From the NCBI GenBank assembly GCA_030428105.1, contig JAUIBE010000013.1:27388-91387 (forward strand): a DNA stretch of 64,000 bases. The letters are read 5' to 3'. Position 1 is the first letter of the stretch. Every line of letters begins with the position of its first letter. This stretch comes from Gammaproteobacteria bacterium. GTDB lineage: Bacteria; Pseudomonadota; Gammaproteobacteria; Xanthomonadales; SZUA-36. The position numbers and the translations under genes are program-made. The notes beneath the pieces were generated by a model, which saw only the letters and a list, made by a program, of their open reading frames with translations, searched no databases and was not told where the DNA came from. Below are positions 53,759 to 62,590 of the stretch, in pieces.

Positions 53759-54622
53759 CTAGGGCTTGCGGAATTTCAGCGTCATCCGGTTGGATTCGCC
53801 AATCGCTTCCATCTCGGCCCGCAGTTCCTCGTTCTCACGGCTGGTCGCCAACGTGGGCGGCAGGCGCCACACGATGTCTTCCGCGGTGGGCTGGTCGTTG
53901 GGGTTCTCGTTGATGTCGCTTTCGGCCACAAACTCGAAACCGGCTTGCTCCAGGCGCTCAATCAGGTAGGCCTTCTTGAGGTAGCCCGCGCTGCCGTCGG
54001 CCCACGCATCAGGGTTGCCGGCCGGCGCTTCGTGCTGCACCACGCCAAGAATGCCGCCCGGCTTGAGGGCATTGTGAATATCCGCAAGCGAATCGGTGAG
54101 GTAGTTGCCCTCGGACTCGAAGCGATTGAGGTTATGCAGGGCGCGAATCATCAATACCACGTCAACCGTGCCGTTGAGCGATTCGGGCATGGTGCCAAAG
54201 GAGAACGCCGAAACCGGGGCCGCATTCTCGCCACCCCATTCCGCCGCACCGGCAGGCCAGTCGGTATCCCAGGTTTTCATCTCTTCCAATGCTTCATCGC
54301 TGAAAAAGCCAAATAGCGGGAAGATCGACCAGGCATAGTTGGCGCCAATCAGGGCGCCGTCCTTGCCGATGTAGTCAACCAGGATCTTGCTGTACCAGCC
54401 GCCGCCGGGCAGACCTTCGATGACGGTCATTCCGGGCTTCACGCCGAAAAATTCGAGCGTCTCCTTGGGGTGACGCCAGGTGTAGCGGGCCTTGGTCTCG
54501 TCATCCTGCGCGGCCAGGACCTTGTCCAGTTTCTCACTGGAATCACCGGCGATCGCAGCGCCGGCGCCAAGCATCAGGGCCGTGGCCAGGACACCAGCAA
54601 TCTTGCTTGTCGAAAACTTCAT
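53759..54622 (-). CDS. Exported SAM-dependent methyltransferase-like protein
   Basis: The 287-aa protein has a clear Sec signal peptide (IAGVLATALMLGAGAAIAGD). The mature part is a class I methyltransferase-like fold: GVKPGMTVIEGLPGGGWYS (motif I region), VDVVLMIRALHNL (motif IV) and LKPGGILGVVQHEAP. It resembles the group annotated as predicted methyltransferases of COG4798. SAM is not normally found in the periplasm, so either it binds another ligand or it acts outside in an unknown way. The signal peptide is unambiguous. It stands alone. Confidence 0.88.
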   Translation of the reverse strand: MKFSTSKIAGVLATALMLGAGAAIAGDSSEKLDKVLAAQDDETKARYTWRHPKETLEFFGVKPGMTVIEGLPGGGWYSKILVDYIGKDGALIGANYAWSIFPLFGFFSDEALEEMKTWDTDWPAGAAEWGGENAAPVSAFSFGTMPESLNGTVDVVLMIRALHNLNRFESEGNYLTDSLADIHNALKPGGILGVVQHEAPAGNPDAWADGSAGYLKKAYLIERLEQAGFEFVAESDINENPNDQPTAEDIVWRLPPTLATSRENEELRAEMEAIGESNRMTLKFRKP

Positions 54623-54729
54623 TTCGGCTCTCTCCTGCCAAGTGCAGCTTTTTCGAAAGGGGGCACATTATCAACTCCGGCGGGAAGTTGCTCAATCCTG
54701 CGCCACCGCAAACACCGCAGCTTTGGCTC

Positions 54730-55413
54730 CTAGCGTCTCAAAATGGCCCACCAGCGGGCAATGTTCAGCAAGCTCATGAGCGAGGCGGAAACATAGGTCA
54801 TGGCGGCGGCGCGGAGCAGTTTGCGGGCGTGCCGGGCGTCGCTGCGGTACAGGACCGACTCGGACTCCAGCATTGGCATGGCGCGTTTGAAGCTGGCGTC
54901 AAACTCGGTCGGCAGGGTCACCAGGTGAATGACCACCCCCGAGCCAAGCGCAAGCATGCCGCCCGCGAAGGTCAGCAGGCCGGCCAGGGGATGACGGGTC
55001 AACGCCAACACCAGCGGCGTGCTCATCAGGATGCCCGCGCCAATCTTCTCCATCGGCCCGAGCCAGCGAACCAGCCGGGTTCGCCACTTGAGGGGCGGGT
55101 AGTTGCGTGCGTCCTGGACCGCGTGGCCCACCTCGTGGGCGGCGATGGTTACCGCAGCCAGCGAGCCGCTGCCGAGGTGCTGGGGCAGCAGGCGAACCAC
55201 TTTCTCGATCGGGTCGTAGTGGTCACCCGCATTGGTTTCCTCCACCTTGACCCGCGACAGGCCGTTGGCATCCAGCAGCTGGCGCGCCACCTCGCGGCCG
55301 GTTTGCGGGTAGCGGTCTTCGGGTCGCGCGTAGCGGTTCATCACCGTCTTCACCCACAGACCCGGGCCGATAAGAACAGCGAGCACCAAAACGATTAGCA
55401 AGGCGACATGCAC
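54730..55413 (-). CDS. YugP-type zinc metallopeptidase, membrane protein
   Basis: The protein is 227 aa from the GTG that opens MHVALLIVLVLAVLIGPGLWV; this length fits the YugP/PF04298 family, while the longer open frame overlaps the divergent gene. The zinc motif is AAHEVGHAVQDARNYPPL, with helices on both sides (IGAGILMSTPLVLAL, LLTFAGGMLALGSGV). LPTEFDASFKRAM is another family signature. The function is not established; it is an inner-membrane peptidase facing an unknown substrate. Confidence 0.88.
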   Translation of the reverse strand: MHVALLIVLVLAVLIGPGLWVKTVMNRYARPEDRYPQTGREVARQLLDANGLSRVKVEETNAGDHYDPIEKVVRLLPQHLGSGSLAAVTIAAHEVGHAVQDARNYPPLKWRTRLVRWLGPMEKIGAGILMSTPLVLALTRHPLAGLLTFAGGMLALGSGVVIHLVTLPTEFDASFKRAMPMLESESVLYRSDARHARKLLRAAAMTYVSASLMSLLNIARWWAILRR

Positions 55414-55494
55414 GAAACTTTGACCCCGATTGCGCGTCAACGTTATATCCTGACCGTTGATTTGTTTGCTGACAACCGGCATAAACTGACCGCC

Positions 55495-55950
55495 ATGAAC
55501 ACTATGACACCTGACATGAACCCTACTCATCGCGCCTTTGTCACTCACTCCTGGGCTGCCAGGCTTTTTGCCGCCTGCGCGCTTGTCCTGCTGGTAGCGC
55601 CGCTGGCGCACGGCGCCGAGCTGGTCGCCGAGTTCAAGGGAGACCGCTCAAAACAGACCGGCGAGTTCGAGGTGGACGCGCCGTGGATCCTCGACTGGCG
55701 GGTGACCGGAGAGTATGCCCGCGAGATGGGCATTGATGTGTCCCTGGTCGAGGCCGGCACCTATGTGCACCAGGGCAACGTGCTGAAAACCAAGAACCCC
55801 GGGAACGGCGTGCGCTTGTTCATGGAAAGCGGCAAGTTTTTCTTCCGGGTCGACTCCACCCTGGCCGGCTGGACGCTCAAGGTGGAACAGCTCACCCGCG
55901 AAGAAGCCGAGCTTTATACGCCCAGGAGCCAGAACGCGCTCGATTACTAA
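55495..55950 (+). CDS. Small exported protein of unknown function
   Basis: The 151-aa protein has a hydrophobic signal segment (LFAACALVLLVAPLAHGAE). The mature part, about 115 aa, is beta-rich: FKGDRSKQTGEFEVDAPWILDWRV, VHQGNVLKTKNPGNGVRLF, and GKFFFRVDSTLAGWTLKVEQL. The pattern resembles small periplasmic beta-sandwich proteins, but I cannot name a family. It is transcribed away from the YugP gene and followed by glk 9 nt later. Confidence 0.72.
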   Translation: MNTMTPDMNPTHRAFVTHSWAARLFAACALVLLVAPLAHGAELVAEFKGDRSKQTGEFEVDAPWILDWRVTGEYAREMGIDVSLVEAGTYVHQGNVLKTKNPGNGVRLFMESGKFFFRVDSTLAGWTLKVEQLTREEAELYTPRSQNALDY

Positions 55951-55959
55951 GCGCGCACC

Positions 55960-56937
55960 GTGGCGGGCAGCAATGTGCTGATTGGCGACCTGGGCGGGAC
56001 CCACGCGCGTTTCGCCAGGAGCCACGACCACGGCGCCGGGTTCGATGACCCGGTCACACTGGAATGTGACGCATTCGACTCACCCGAGTCCGCCGTCGAA
56101 GGCGGCCTTGCCGCCCTGGGGATGGCTGCCCCCGACACCATCTGCCTGGCCGTTGCTGGCCCCGTGCGGGACGGCCGCGCCGGCTTCCTGAACCGTGACT
56201 GGATCATCGACGCCGAGCGCATCTCGTCGCGCCTCGGCGGCTGTCGCGTTCAACTGGTCCACGATTTCGAGGCTGTCGCCTGGGCATTACCGGCGTTGGG
56301 TCCGCGGCACCTGGTTGCAGTGGGCCCCGCCGGTCCAACGCTGAGTGGCAACAGTGATTTCACGGTCGCCGTGCTTGGCCCCGGAACCGGCCTGGGCGTG
56401 AGCGGCCTGCTGCGCCGTGGCGCAACAGTGGTGGCCTTGCGCTCGGAGGGTGGTCACCTGGGTTTCGCTCCCGAGACTGAGGAGCAGGCAGCCGTGCTGG
56501 CCGCCCTGCGCCGCCGTTTCGAGCGGGTGTCCGATGAACGACTGCTCAGCGGCCCGGGGCTGGTCAATATCCATGCCGCCTTGCAACAGGTACATAGCGC
56601 CCGCGAGCTCGAACGCGACGCCGCCGGAATTTTCGAACTCGCGCGCAATGATCCGGGCTCGCTTGCCGCGACGGCTGAACGGCTGTTTTTCACCGTGCTG
56701 GGACAGGTAGCCGGCAACCTGGCGCTGACACTGGGCGCCCAAGATGGCGTTTTCATTGGCGGCGGGATTGTCCCTCGATACCGCGAACGCCTGGTCAGCA
56801 GTGATTTCCGTGCCGGGTTCGAGAACAAGGGGCGGCACCGCGAATTGATGAAGAAGATTCCAACCTGGTTGATCACCCATCCCCATCCGGGCCTGCTGGG
56901 TGCGGCGCGATTGGCGCATACAGCGGACGCCCAATGA
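55960..56937 (+). CDS. glk: Glucokinase (Glk, non-ROK type)
   Basis: The protein is 325 aa with a GTG start. It phosphorylates glucose with ATP. The phosphate-1 loop is LIGDLGGTHARFA; GPGTGLGVSGLL and SEGGHLGFAPETEEQ are signatures of the proteobacterial Glk family. It overlaps malQ by 4 nt; glucose freed by maltodextrin disproportionation would be its substrate, so the pair forms a small glucan-use unit. Confidence 0.94.
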   Translation: MAGSNVLIGDLGGTHARFARSHDHGAGFDDPVTLECDAFDSPESAVEGGLAALGMAAPDTICLAVAGPVRDGRAGFLNRDWIIDAERISSRLGGCRVQLVHDFEAVAWALPALGPRHLVAVGPAGPTLSGNSDFTVAVLGPGTGLGVSGLLRRGATVVALRSEGGHLGFAPETEEQAAVLAALRRRFERVSDERLLSGPGLVNIHAALQQVHSARELERDAAGIFELARNDPGSLAATAERLFFTVLGQVAGNLALTLGAQDGVFIGGGIVPRYRERLVSSDFRAGFENKGRHRELMKKIPTWLITHPHPGLLGAARLAHTADAQ

Positions 56938-58481
56938 CCGCCAAGCAGCCTGGCGGAACGCCGCGGGGCTGGCCGGCCACGCCGACTGCCGGCGTGTGCA
57001 TGCATATCACCTCGCTTCCTTCGCCCCATGGCATAGGCGATATCGCCGAGGCCTCGCTGGCGTTTCTCGACCTCTTGTCCGAAATGAAGCTGGGCGTGTG
57101 GCAAACCCTGCCCACCGGGCCGACGGGTTTTGGCGACTCCCCCTACCAGGCGCTTTCCGCCTTTGCCGGCAACGAATTGCTGGTCGGCTTGCAACCACTG
57201 ATGCAGGAAGGCTGGATACGGAAGGAAGAGCTGGCTCCGCTGGAGCGCCTGCCGCGCGGGCGAGTCGATTACCAGGCCGTCAACACGCTCAAATGGCCAC
57301 TGCTGCGCCTGGCCGCGCAACGGTTCCTGGAATCCGCGGCCAACGACACGGCCCTGGGTGCTTTCCACGACAAGACCGGCGAAGCGTGGCTCGACGACTA
57401 CGCGCTGTACCGGGTGATCAAGCGCCACCACGGCGAAATAAGCTGGATCGACTGGCCCGCGCCACTGGCCCAACGCGACCCGGGGGCTTTGGCCCGTTTT
57501 GCTGCCGAACACGAGCGGGAACTCGCCGAGATACGGGTGATCCAGTTCTGGTTCGAACGCCAATGGCGCGCACTGCGCAGGGCTGCATCCCGCGCCGGAA
57601 TAACCATGTTTGGCGACCTTCCCTTCTACCTCGCCTACGACAGTGCCGACACCTGGGCCGGGCGCGAACTGCTGGAACTGGATGAAGACGGCAGGCCCAC
57701 CCGCGTCGCCGGGGTGCCGCCGGACTATTTCTCCGACGACGGGCAATTGTGGGGCAACCCGCTCTACCACTGGCAGCGCCACGCCGAAAACGGCTTCGAC
57801 TGGTGGATCGCGCGTCTGGAAGCGGCAGCCTCCCGCCATGACCTGCTGCGGATTGACCATTTTCGCGGCTTCGAATCCTACTGGGCCATTCCCGCCAACG
57901 CGGAAACCGCCAGGGAAGGCCAGTGGTGCGCCGGCCCTGGCGACGCCCTGTTCGATACGCTGCGCAACGCCCTGGGCGAGCTGCCGGTGGTGGCTGAAGA
58001 CCTGGGAATTATCACCGACGCGGTTACCGGGTTGCGCCAGCGCCACGCCATTCCCGGCATGAGGGTGCTGCAGTTCGAGTTGGCCGACCCCGGGTTCTCG
58101 CCGGCGGACATCGCCGAAGACTGCGTTTGCTACACCGCCACCCACGACAACGACACCACAGCCGGCTGGTTTAGCGCCCGGCCGGCCAGTCGCCAGGCTG
58201 CAGAGGCGCACAGGAAAGCGCGCCGCAACGCCCTGCGCTTAAGCGGCGGAAGCGCGCAAACCATTCATGACGACTTGCTGAAGCTGGCCCAGGAAAGCCC
58301 GGCGCGGGTCGCGCTGGCGCCGATGCAGGATTACCTGGGCCTGGGTTCGGAAGCGCGGCTCAATACTCCCGGCAAGGCCTCGGGAAACTGGCGCTGGCGC
58401 ATGCTGGCGAACCAACCGGAAGCTGGTCGCGTGGGTGAAATTGCCGCCGCGATTTCCGCCTGCGGCCGGGCGCCGGGTTAG
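56934..58481 (+). CDS. malQ: 4-alpha-glucanotransferase (MalQ/amylomaltase)
   Basis: The protein is 515 aa, the compact GH77 form. It moves glucan chains between maltodextrins and frees glucose. GH77 motifs: CMHITSLPSPHGIGD at the start, GDLPFYLAYDSADTW, nucleophile Asp in LLRIDHFRGFESYW, Glu in VVAEDLGIIT and the late CYTATHDNDTT. It ends 4 nt inside the converging persulfide dioxygenase gene. Confidence 0.96.
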   Translation: MTAKQPGGTPRGWPATPTAGVCMHITSLPSPHGIGDIAEASLAFLDLLSEMKLGVWQTLPTGPTGFGDSPYQALSAFAGNELLVGLQPLMQEGWIRKEELAPLERLPRGRVDYQAVNTLKWPLLRLAAQRFLESAANDTALGAFHDKTGEAWLDDYALYRVIKRHHGEISWIDWPAPLAQRDPGALARFAAEHERELAEIRVIQFWFERQWRALRRAASRAGITMFGDLPFYLAYDSADTWAGRELLELDEDGRPTRVAGVPPDYFSDDGQLWGNPLYHWQRHAENGFDWWIARLEAAASRHDLLRIDHFRGFESYWAIPANAETAREGQWCAGPGDALFDTLRNALGELPVVAEDLGIITDAVTGLRQRHAIPGMRVLQFELADPGFSPADIAEDCVCYTATHDNDTTAGWFSARPASRQAAEAHRKARRNALRLSGGSAQTIHDDLLKLAQESPARVALAPMQDYLGLGSEARLNTPGKASGNWRWRMLANQPEAGRVGEIAAAISACGRAPG

Positions 58482-59545
58482 TCAGCGCCCAGCGGCAGCG
58501 ACAGCTTGTGCCATTCAAGCAGGCCGCCGTCGACGTTGGCCACGTCTTGCCAACCGCCCTTGAGCAGGATCGTCGCCGCCATTGCCGAGCGCTTGCCTGA
58601 CTGGCAGATGGCCACCACGGGCTTGTCCCGGGGCACCTCGCCCAGGCGGTCGCGCAACTCGCCCAGGGGGATATTCTGGCTGCCCTGCAACTGCCCCAGG
58701 GCGCCGACAAACTCTTCCGGGCCCCGCACATCCAGGATATGCACCGCGCCACGGTTGGCGGCAACCCACTCGGCGCTGATCTCCGGAATGCCGGCGTAGG
58801 TCTTGCGCACCGGCCCCCAATCGGGCTCCTCGCTTTCCGCTGGTGTTTGCGGCCGCCCACACTCCAGGTTGGCGGGCACCGCGATATCGATCTTGCCGGG
58901 ATGCGGCAGGCCCAGGTTGTTCATGTAGCCGACAAAGTCCTCTTCGCGAGCTTCACCGCCAATCCTGGGGTTGTAGCGCCTTTCTTCGCCCACGGTGGAG
59001 CAGGTTCTGCCGGAATAATCGTGGGCCGGATAGACCAGGCAGGCGTCCGGCAGGCTGAAGATTTGCTCGCGGATGCTGCGCCACATGCGGTGCACGTCAC
59101 CGCCCTGGAAATCAGTACGCCCCGCGCCTCGAATCAGCAGGCAGTCGCCGGTAAAAGCCATGGCGTGATCCGTGGTGACGAGGGTGAGGCAACCGGCGGT
59201 GTGGCCCGGCGTTTCGCGCACCTCGAGGGCGTGCCTGCCGAAGGTGATTCGATCACCCTGGGCCAGCGGCTGGCCAAGGCAATTCGCGCCGCCATTGGCT
59301 GAACCACCAATGCGAGCACCCAGTGCTTGTTTCATGCGCCAGGCGCCGGTCACGTGGTCGGCATGGACGTGAGTGTCCAACACGTACTTCACCTGCAAAC
59401 CCAGCTCACGCACCAGGGCCACATCGCGATCGTGTTTTTCGAACACGGTATCAATCAGTACCGCCTCGCGGGTTTCGCTGCAGGCCAGCAGGTAGGTGTA
59501 GGTGGAGGAATCAGAATCGAACAACTGGCGGAAGATCATGCTCAT
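58478..59545 (-). CDS. Persulfide dioxygenase-rhodanese fusion protein
   Basis: The protein is 355 aa. Residues 1 to about 230 form an ETHE1-like metallo-beta-lactamase domain: THVHADHVTG (His59, His61, Asp63), His115 in PGHTAGC, Asp134 in FTGDCLL and His175 in YPAHDYSG, with GAGRTDFQGGD typical of persulfide dioxygenases. Residues about 250-355 are a rhodanese domain with active Cys314 in VAICQSGKRSA. It oxidises glutathione persulfide to sulfite and exchanges sulfur with thiosulfate. Sulfite made here could be handled by the sulfite-oxidase-type enzyme at 18858-20048 if that enzyme uses sulfite. Confidence 0.93.
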   Translation of the reverse strand: MSMIFRQLFDSDSSTYTYLLACSETREAVLIDTVFEKHDRDVALVRELGLQVKYVLDTHVHADHVTGAWRMKQALGARIGGSANGGANCLGQPLAQGDRITFGRHALEVRETPGHTAGCLTLVTTDHAMAFTGDCLLIRGAGRTDFQGGDVHRMWRSIREQIFSLPDACLVYPAHDYSGRTCSTVGEERRYNPRIGGEAREEDFVGYMNNLGLPHPGKIDIAVPANLECGRPQTPAESEEPDWGPVRKTYAGIPEISAEWVAANRGAVHILDVRGPEEFVGALGQLQGSQNIPLGELRDRLGEVPRDKPVVAICQSGKRSAMAATILLKGGWQDVANVDGGLLEWHKLSLPLGAD

Positions 59546-59643
59546 CCGCCCATTTTAGTGTGTTTGACCATAAATGACCGAATCGTCGTGGTTGCTATAC
59601 TTCGAGTAAGCCCTCGCAAAAACCAGGGCATGGACCAGGCCTT

Positions 59644-60024
59644 ATGTCGCCTTCCGCCAGCAACGGTTCCGCCAACAAGCGTCGATCCGAGAAACGCTTG
59701 ATCGCCTTTATTGCGCATGCCTTTTCCCAACCTGTACGTGTGATCGACAAGGGTGAGGGTTCGCTATCGTGTTACTCGGTGTTCTGGAGCATTGCCGCCC
59801 ATGAAGGCCGCACCCAGGTTGAGATTGCCGAGCTCACCGGGCTGTCCGCCAAGACCGTGTCTCGCGTTGTCGCTCACCTGGGAACCACCCGCGGCGGGCT
59901 CGGCTGGATCAAACAGGTCTTTGACGAGGATGACCGCCGGCTGCGGCGATTGTTTCTGAGCCACCGCGGGAAATCCGTGCTGGCGCGCCTGTTGCGCGAC
60001 TTCAGCAACGTCGACAACTCGTAG
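59644..60024 (+). CDS. Small winged-helix (MarR-like) regulator
   Basis: The 126-aa protein has a helix-turn-helix at about 58-80 (QVEIAELTGLSAKTVSRVVAHL), followed by a wing with DEDDRRLRRLFLSHRGKSVLARL, the pattern of MarR proteins. Family members average 140-150 aa; the N-terminal dimer helices are short here. It is flanked by the divergent persulfide dioxygenase gene and a converging TPR gene. A role in sulfur-stress control is possible from position, not shown. Confidence 0.78.
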   Translation: MSPSASNGSANKRRSEKRLIAFIAHAFSQPVRVIDKGEGSLSCYSVFWSIAAHEGRTQVEIAELTGLSAKTVSRVVAHLGTTRGGLGWIKQVFDEDDRRLRRLFLSHRGKSVLARLLRDFSNVDNS

Positions 60025-60037
60025 GCCTGCGCCCGGA

Positions 60038-61534
60038 TCAGTCGTTGCCGGGCAAAGCCAGTTCGGCCAGCAATTGTTTCCAGCGGGGATCATCGGCCAG
60101 GTTTTGCAGCAGACTGTTGCCAACCAGTTCAGCGACACCGGGGTCGCGGTTCTCAACCGCCGTACCCAGCCACTCGAAGGCCTTGTCGGGATGCCCGGCA
60201 AACGCGTGTACCTCGGCGATCTGGATCGCGGCCTCGTGGCCGTGCAGCGCTTCAAGCTCAGCCAGCGCAGCGTCCGCTTCCTCGATGCGGTCGAGGCCGT
60301 AAAGGGCCAACGCCGTGATGTAGCGTTGCCAGAGTGGCGATGGCTCCACCTCGGCATGCAACAGCGCCGATTGGGCCCGGTCGAGTTGCAGCAATGCACG
60401 CCCCAGGCAGGCGTGCGCCCCCGGAAAATCGGGCTGTTTCACCATTAACTCGCGGTAGGTTTCCACCGCAGCGTCAAATTCTCCGGCGAACTCCTGCATC
60501 AGGCCCAGCTTGAGTCGATGGCCCAGGGCCAGGGGGTCAAGGGTGATGGCCCGGTTCAGCCAGGCCTTACCCTGCTCGAAATGCCCAAGGGTGAAGGCGG
60601 CATTGGAAGCCGCCGACAACACGTCCGCATCGCCCGGCGCCAGGGCAACCGCCTTTTCCGCGGCTTCCAGCGCGGTTTGCCAATCCCAGTCATAGCGATG
60701 GGCCAACAGGCTGCGGTACAGGTGGACCTCCGCGATCTGGTCATCGGCCTCTGCCGCCCTTTCCAGCAGCGCCCTGGCCTGCTCGACCCGGTTTTCTCCT
60801 TCAGCGACTTCCGCACCAACGCTGGCCTGTACCAACAGGATGCGTGCTTGGGCAGCCAGGGCCGGCGCCCAGTCCGGCGCCTGCTGGAGGATGCCGTCCA
60901 GTATTTGCCGGGCCATTGCCATGTCCTTGATGCCACCCAGGGCGTAGAACCTGGCCAGCAGGAATTCACGGTATTGTGCTGCGGATATTGTGCGAGGAGC
61001 GGGTGGACTGGCCTCGGCGGCTACTCCCAGCGTGCGCACCACTTCTTCAACCACGTTGCGGACAAAGCGCGCGAGGTCCTGGGAGCCGGCATCCTGGCGC
61101 ACGGTTGTCGATATCGGATCGCCCCTGCGAGATCGTAAATGGGCGATCAACCGGGTACTGGAAGCGCCGCCTATGTTGCGTATCCCCAGTCTCCAGGCCG
61201 GGTCGATGCCCGAGGGCCCGGAAGCGGCGGCCAGCGCGAAAGCGCTGCCCGGAGCGATGACCTCAACGGCCTCCACCTGGCCCAACTGGCGGATCATTTC
61301 CAGGGCAAGCGGCTGGGTCATTTCGCCGCCTTCCGCACTCACGTCCATCGCGACCAGGATGGAATGTGGCCCCAGTGCGTACGGAGACTCAATTTCTACA
61401 TCAAGCGCACCGGTGGCCGGCACCACCTGGAAGTGTTCAGCGGTGAAATAGACGGTTAGCGCTGCCGCCCCCGCCGCAAGCGCGAGAAGGAACCGCTTCA
61501 GATTCTTTGGTTTGAACAGGTTATCGAAAGCCAA
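60038..61534 (-). CDS. Membrane-anchored TPR protein
   Basis: The 498-aa protein has an N-terminal membrane helix (FLLALAAGAAALTVYF). A domain of about 130 aa (HSILVAMDVSAEGGEMTQPLA) recalls the FlgO/PD-type nucleotide-free fold seen before TPRs in CadC-like sensors. It is followed by about eight TPR-like helix pairs (ALEAAEKAVALAPGDADVL, FDAAVETYRELMVKQPDFPGA). There is no DNA-binding domain. It probably faces the periplasm as a scaffold; partners are unknown. The small 61-aa gene lies upstream, in the same direction. Confidence 0.8.
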   Translation of the reverse strand: MAFDNLFKPKNLKRFLLALAAGAAALTVYFTAEHFQVVPATGALDVEIESPYALGPHSILVAMDVSAEGGEMTQPLALEMIRQLGQVEAVEVIAPGSAFALAAASGPSGIDPAWRLGIRNIGGASSTRLIAHLRSRRGDPISTTVRQDAGSQDLARFVRNVVEEVVRTLGVAAEASPPAPRTISAAQYREFLLARFYALGGIKDMAMARQILDGILQQAPDWAPALAAQARILLVQASVGAEVAEGENRVEQARALLERAAEADDQIAEVHLYRSLLAHRYDWDWQTALEAAEKAVALAPGDADVLSAASNAAFTLGHFEQGKAWLNRAITLDPLALGHRLKLGLMQEFAGEFDAAVETYRELMVKQPDFPGAHACLGRALLQLDRAQSALLHAEVEPSPLWQRYITALALYGLDRIEEADAALAELEALHGHEAAIQIAEVHAFAGHPDKAFEWLGTAVENRDPGVAELVGNSLLQNLADDPRWKQLLAELALPGND

Positions 61535-61663
61535 GGCATGACGTCCGTTCCGGGCGAGCGGACAGCTTAGGAAATTGGCCTGGTTTTGGCCAGCCCCGGC
61601 GGCACTGCCTGGTCTCCCCTTTCAAGCCTTACCGGGCCTCGCTGTGGAAGGGCCCGGAACCCA

Positions 61664-61849
61664 TCAACCCTGGTCGTCTTTCGCCTCTGGTGCGTGGTTG
61701 CTGGAGAGAGAGTTTTCCACGTCCTCCAGCATCTGCATTTGCTTCTGGTGGGTTGTGGTTGCAACACCGACGCCCTCACTGGCCACGCTTGAATAGAACC
61801 AGGCGGTAACCACGAACAAGGCGAACAGCAGTAGTGTGCGTCTTTGCAT
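61664..61849 (-). CDS. Small single-pass exported or membrane protein
   Basis: The product is 61 aa: MQRRTLLLFALFVVTAWFYSSVA is a basic start plus hydrophobic helix, followed by a polar, glutamine- and acid-rich tail (TTTHQKQMQMLEDVENSLSS). AAGGGAAG precedes the ATG. The frame is open further upstream without sense. It might be an anchored or lipid-free secreted small protein. Nothing similar comes to mind. Confidence 0.5.
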   Translation of the reverse strand: MQRRTLLLFALFVVTAWFYSSVASEGVGVATTTHQKQMQMLEDVENSLSSNHAPEAKDDQG

Positions 61850-62029
61850 AGTCTTCCCTTGCTGGGGCCCGTGAACGGACCCATGAAGCATCCTTACTTC
61901 GATCAGCGATAATGAGCCCCTGATTATATCGATGCGAGGGGCGGTTGGCATACCGCCTGGCAAAAGCGCTGAACCGCTCATCCAACCCCCTACCACGACC
62001 CATTTTGCCCATTTCTCGGTTACACAAAC

Positions 62030-62054
62030 GACTGTTTGTTTTTGCAAAACAGTC
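62030..62054. promoter_or_regulatory. Operator-like inverted repeat before the MarR gene
   Basis: GACTGTTT and AAACAGTC form a perfect 8-bp inverted repeat with a 9-nt spacer, 57 nt before the MarR-type ATG. A related half-site, AAACGATTGTTT, is at 62081-62092 (compare AAACGACTGTTT at 62026-62037). Autorepression by the downstream MarR-type protein is the likely use. Confidence 0.55.
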
Positions 62055-62110
62055 TTTTAGCCGGTATATTGTTCCTGTTAAAACGATTGTTTACTCAGGA
62101 CTCCAGCGAC

Positions 62111-62572
62111 ATGCCCTCTTTTGCAGCCAGCCAACAACCCGCCCCCCGATTCCAGCCCCTGATGCAGGCGCTTGCGCGCGCCGCGCAGTCGGTGGCCCTG
62201 TACGACGCCGCGGCCCATCGCGCCGCCGGTCATGGCTTGACCCCCTCCCAGGCGGACGTGATTTTCACCCTCGGAGGCACAGACGGGCTGACCTGCTCCG
62301 ACCTCACCAACGAAACCCTGATTACCAAGGGTACGCTGACCGGGGTGATCGACCGCTTGCGCGCCAAGGGCCTGGTAGAGCGCTGGGAAGACGCCAACGA
62401 CGGTCGTCGCACCATTATTGCGCTGACGCCAAAGGGCGACCGACTGTTCAAGTCGGCCTTCCCCGCCCACGTGACGCAGTTGGAAGCGCGCTTCTCGCGC
62501 CTGTCAGAGCGTGACCACAAGCGGGCAACCGCTCTGCTGGAAGAGCTTTCCAGCCTGTTTGACCGGGGCTAA
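62111..62572 (+). CDS. MarR family transcriptional regulator
   Basis: The 153-aa protein begins MPSFAASQQPAPRF. Winged helix-turn-helix at about 58-95: TCSDLTNETLITKGTLTGVIDRLRAKG, then the wing WEDANDGRRTIIALTPKGD, a textbook MarR pattern. The C-terminal dimer helix follows. It binds palindromes and is released by small aromatic or oxidised ligands in characterised relatives. Palindromes sit immediately upstream. An HxlR-type regulator is encoded next to it on the other strand. Confidence 0.92.
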   Translation: MPSFAASQQPAPRFQPLMQALARAAQSVALYDAAAHRAAGHGLTPSQADVIFTLGGTDGLTCSDLTNETLITKGTLTGVIDRLRAKGLVERWEDANDGRRTIIALTPKGDRLFKSAFPAHVTQLEARFSRLSERDHKRATALLEELSSLFDRG

Positions 62573-62590
62573 GCCCCCGCCCCGGCGCAG

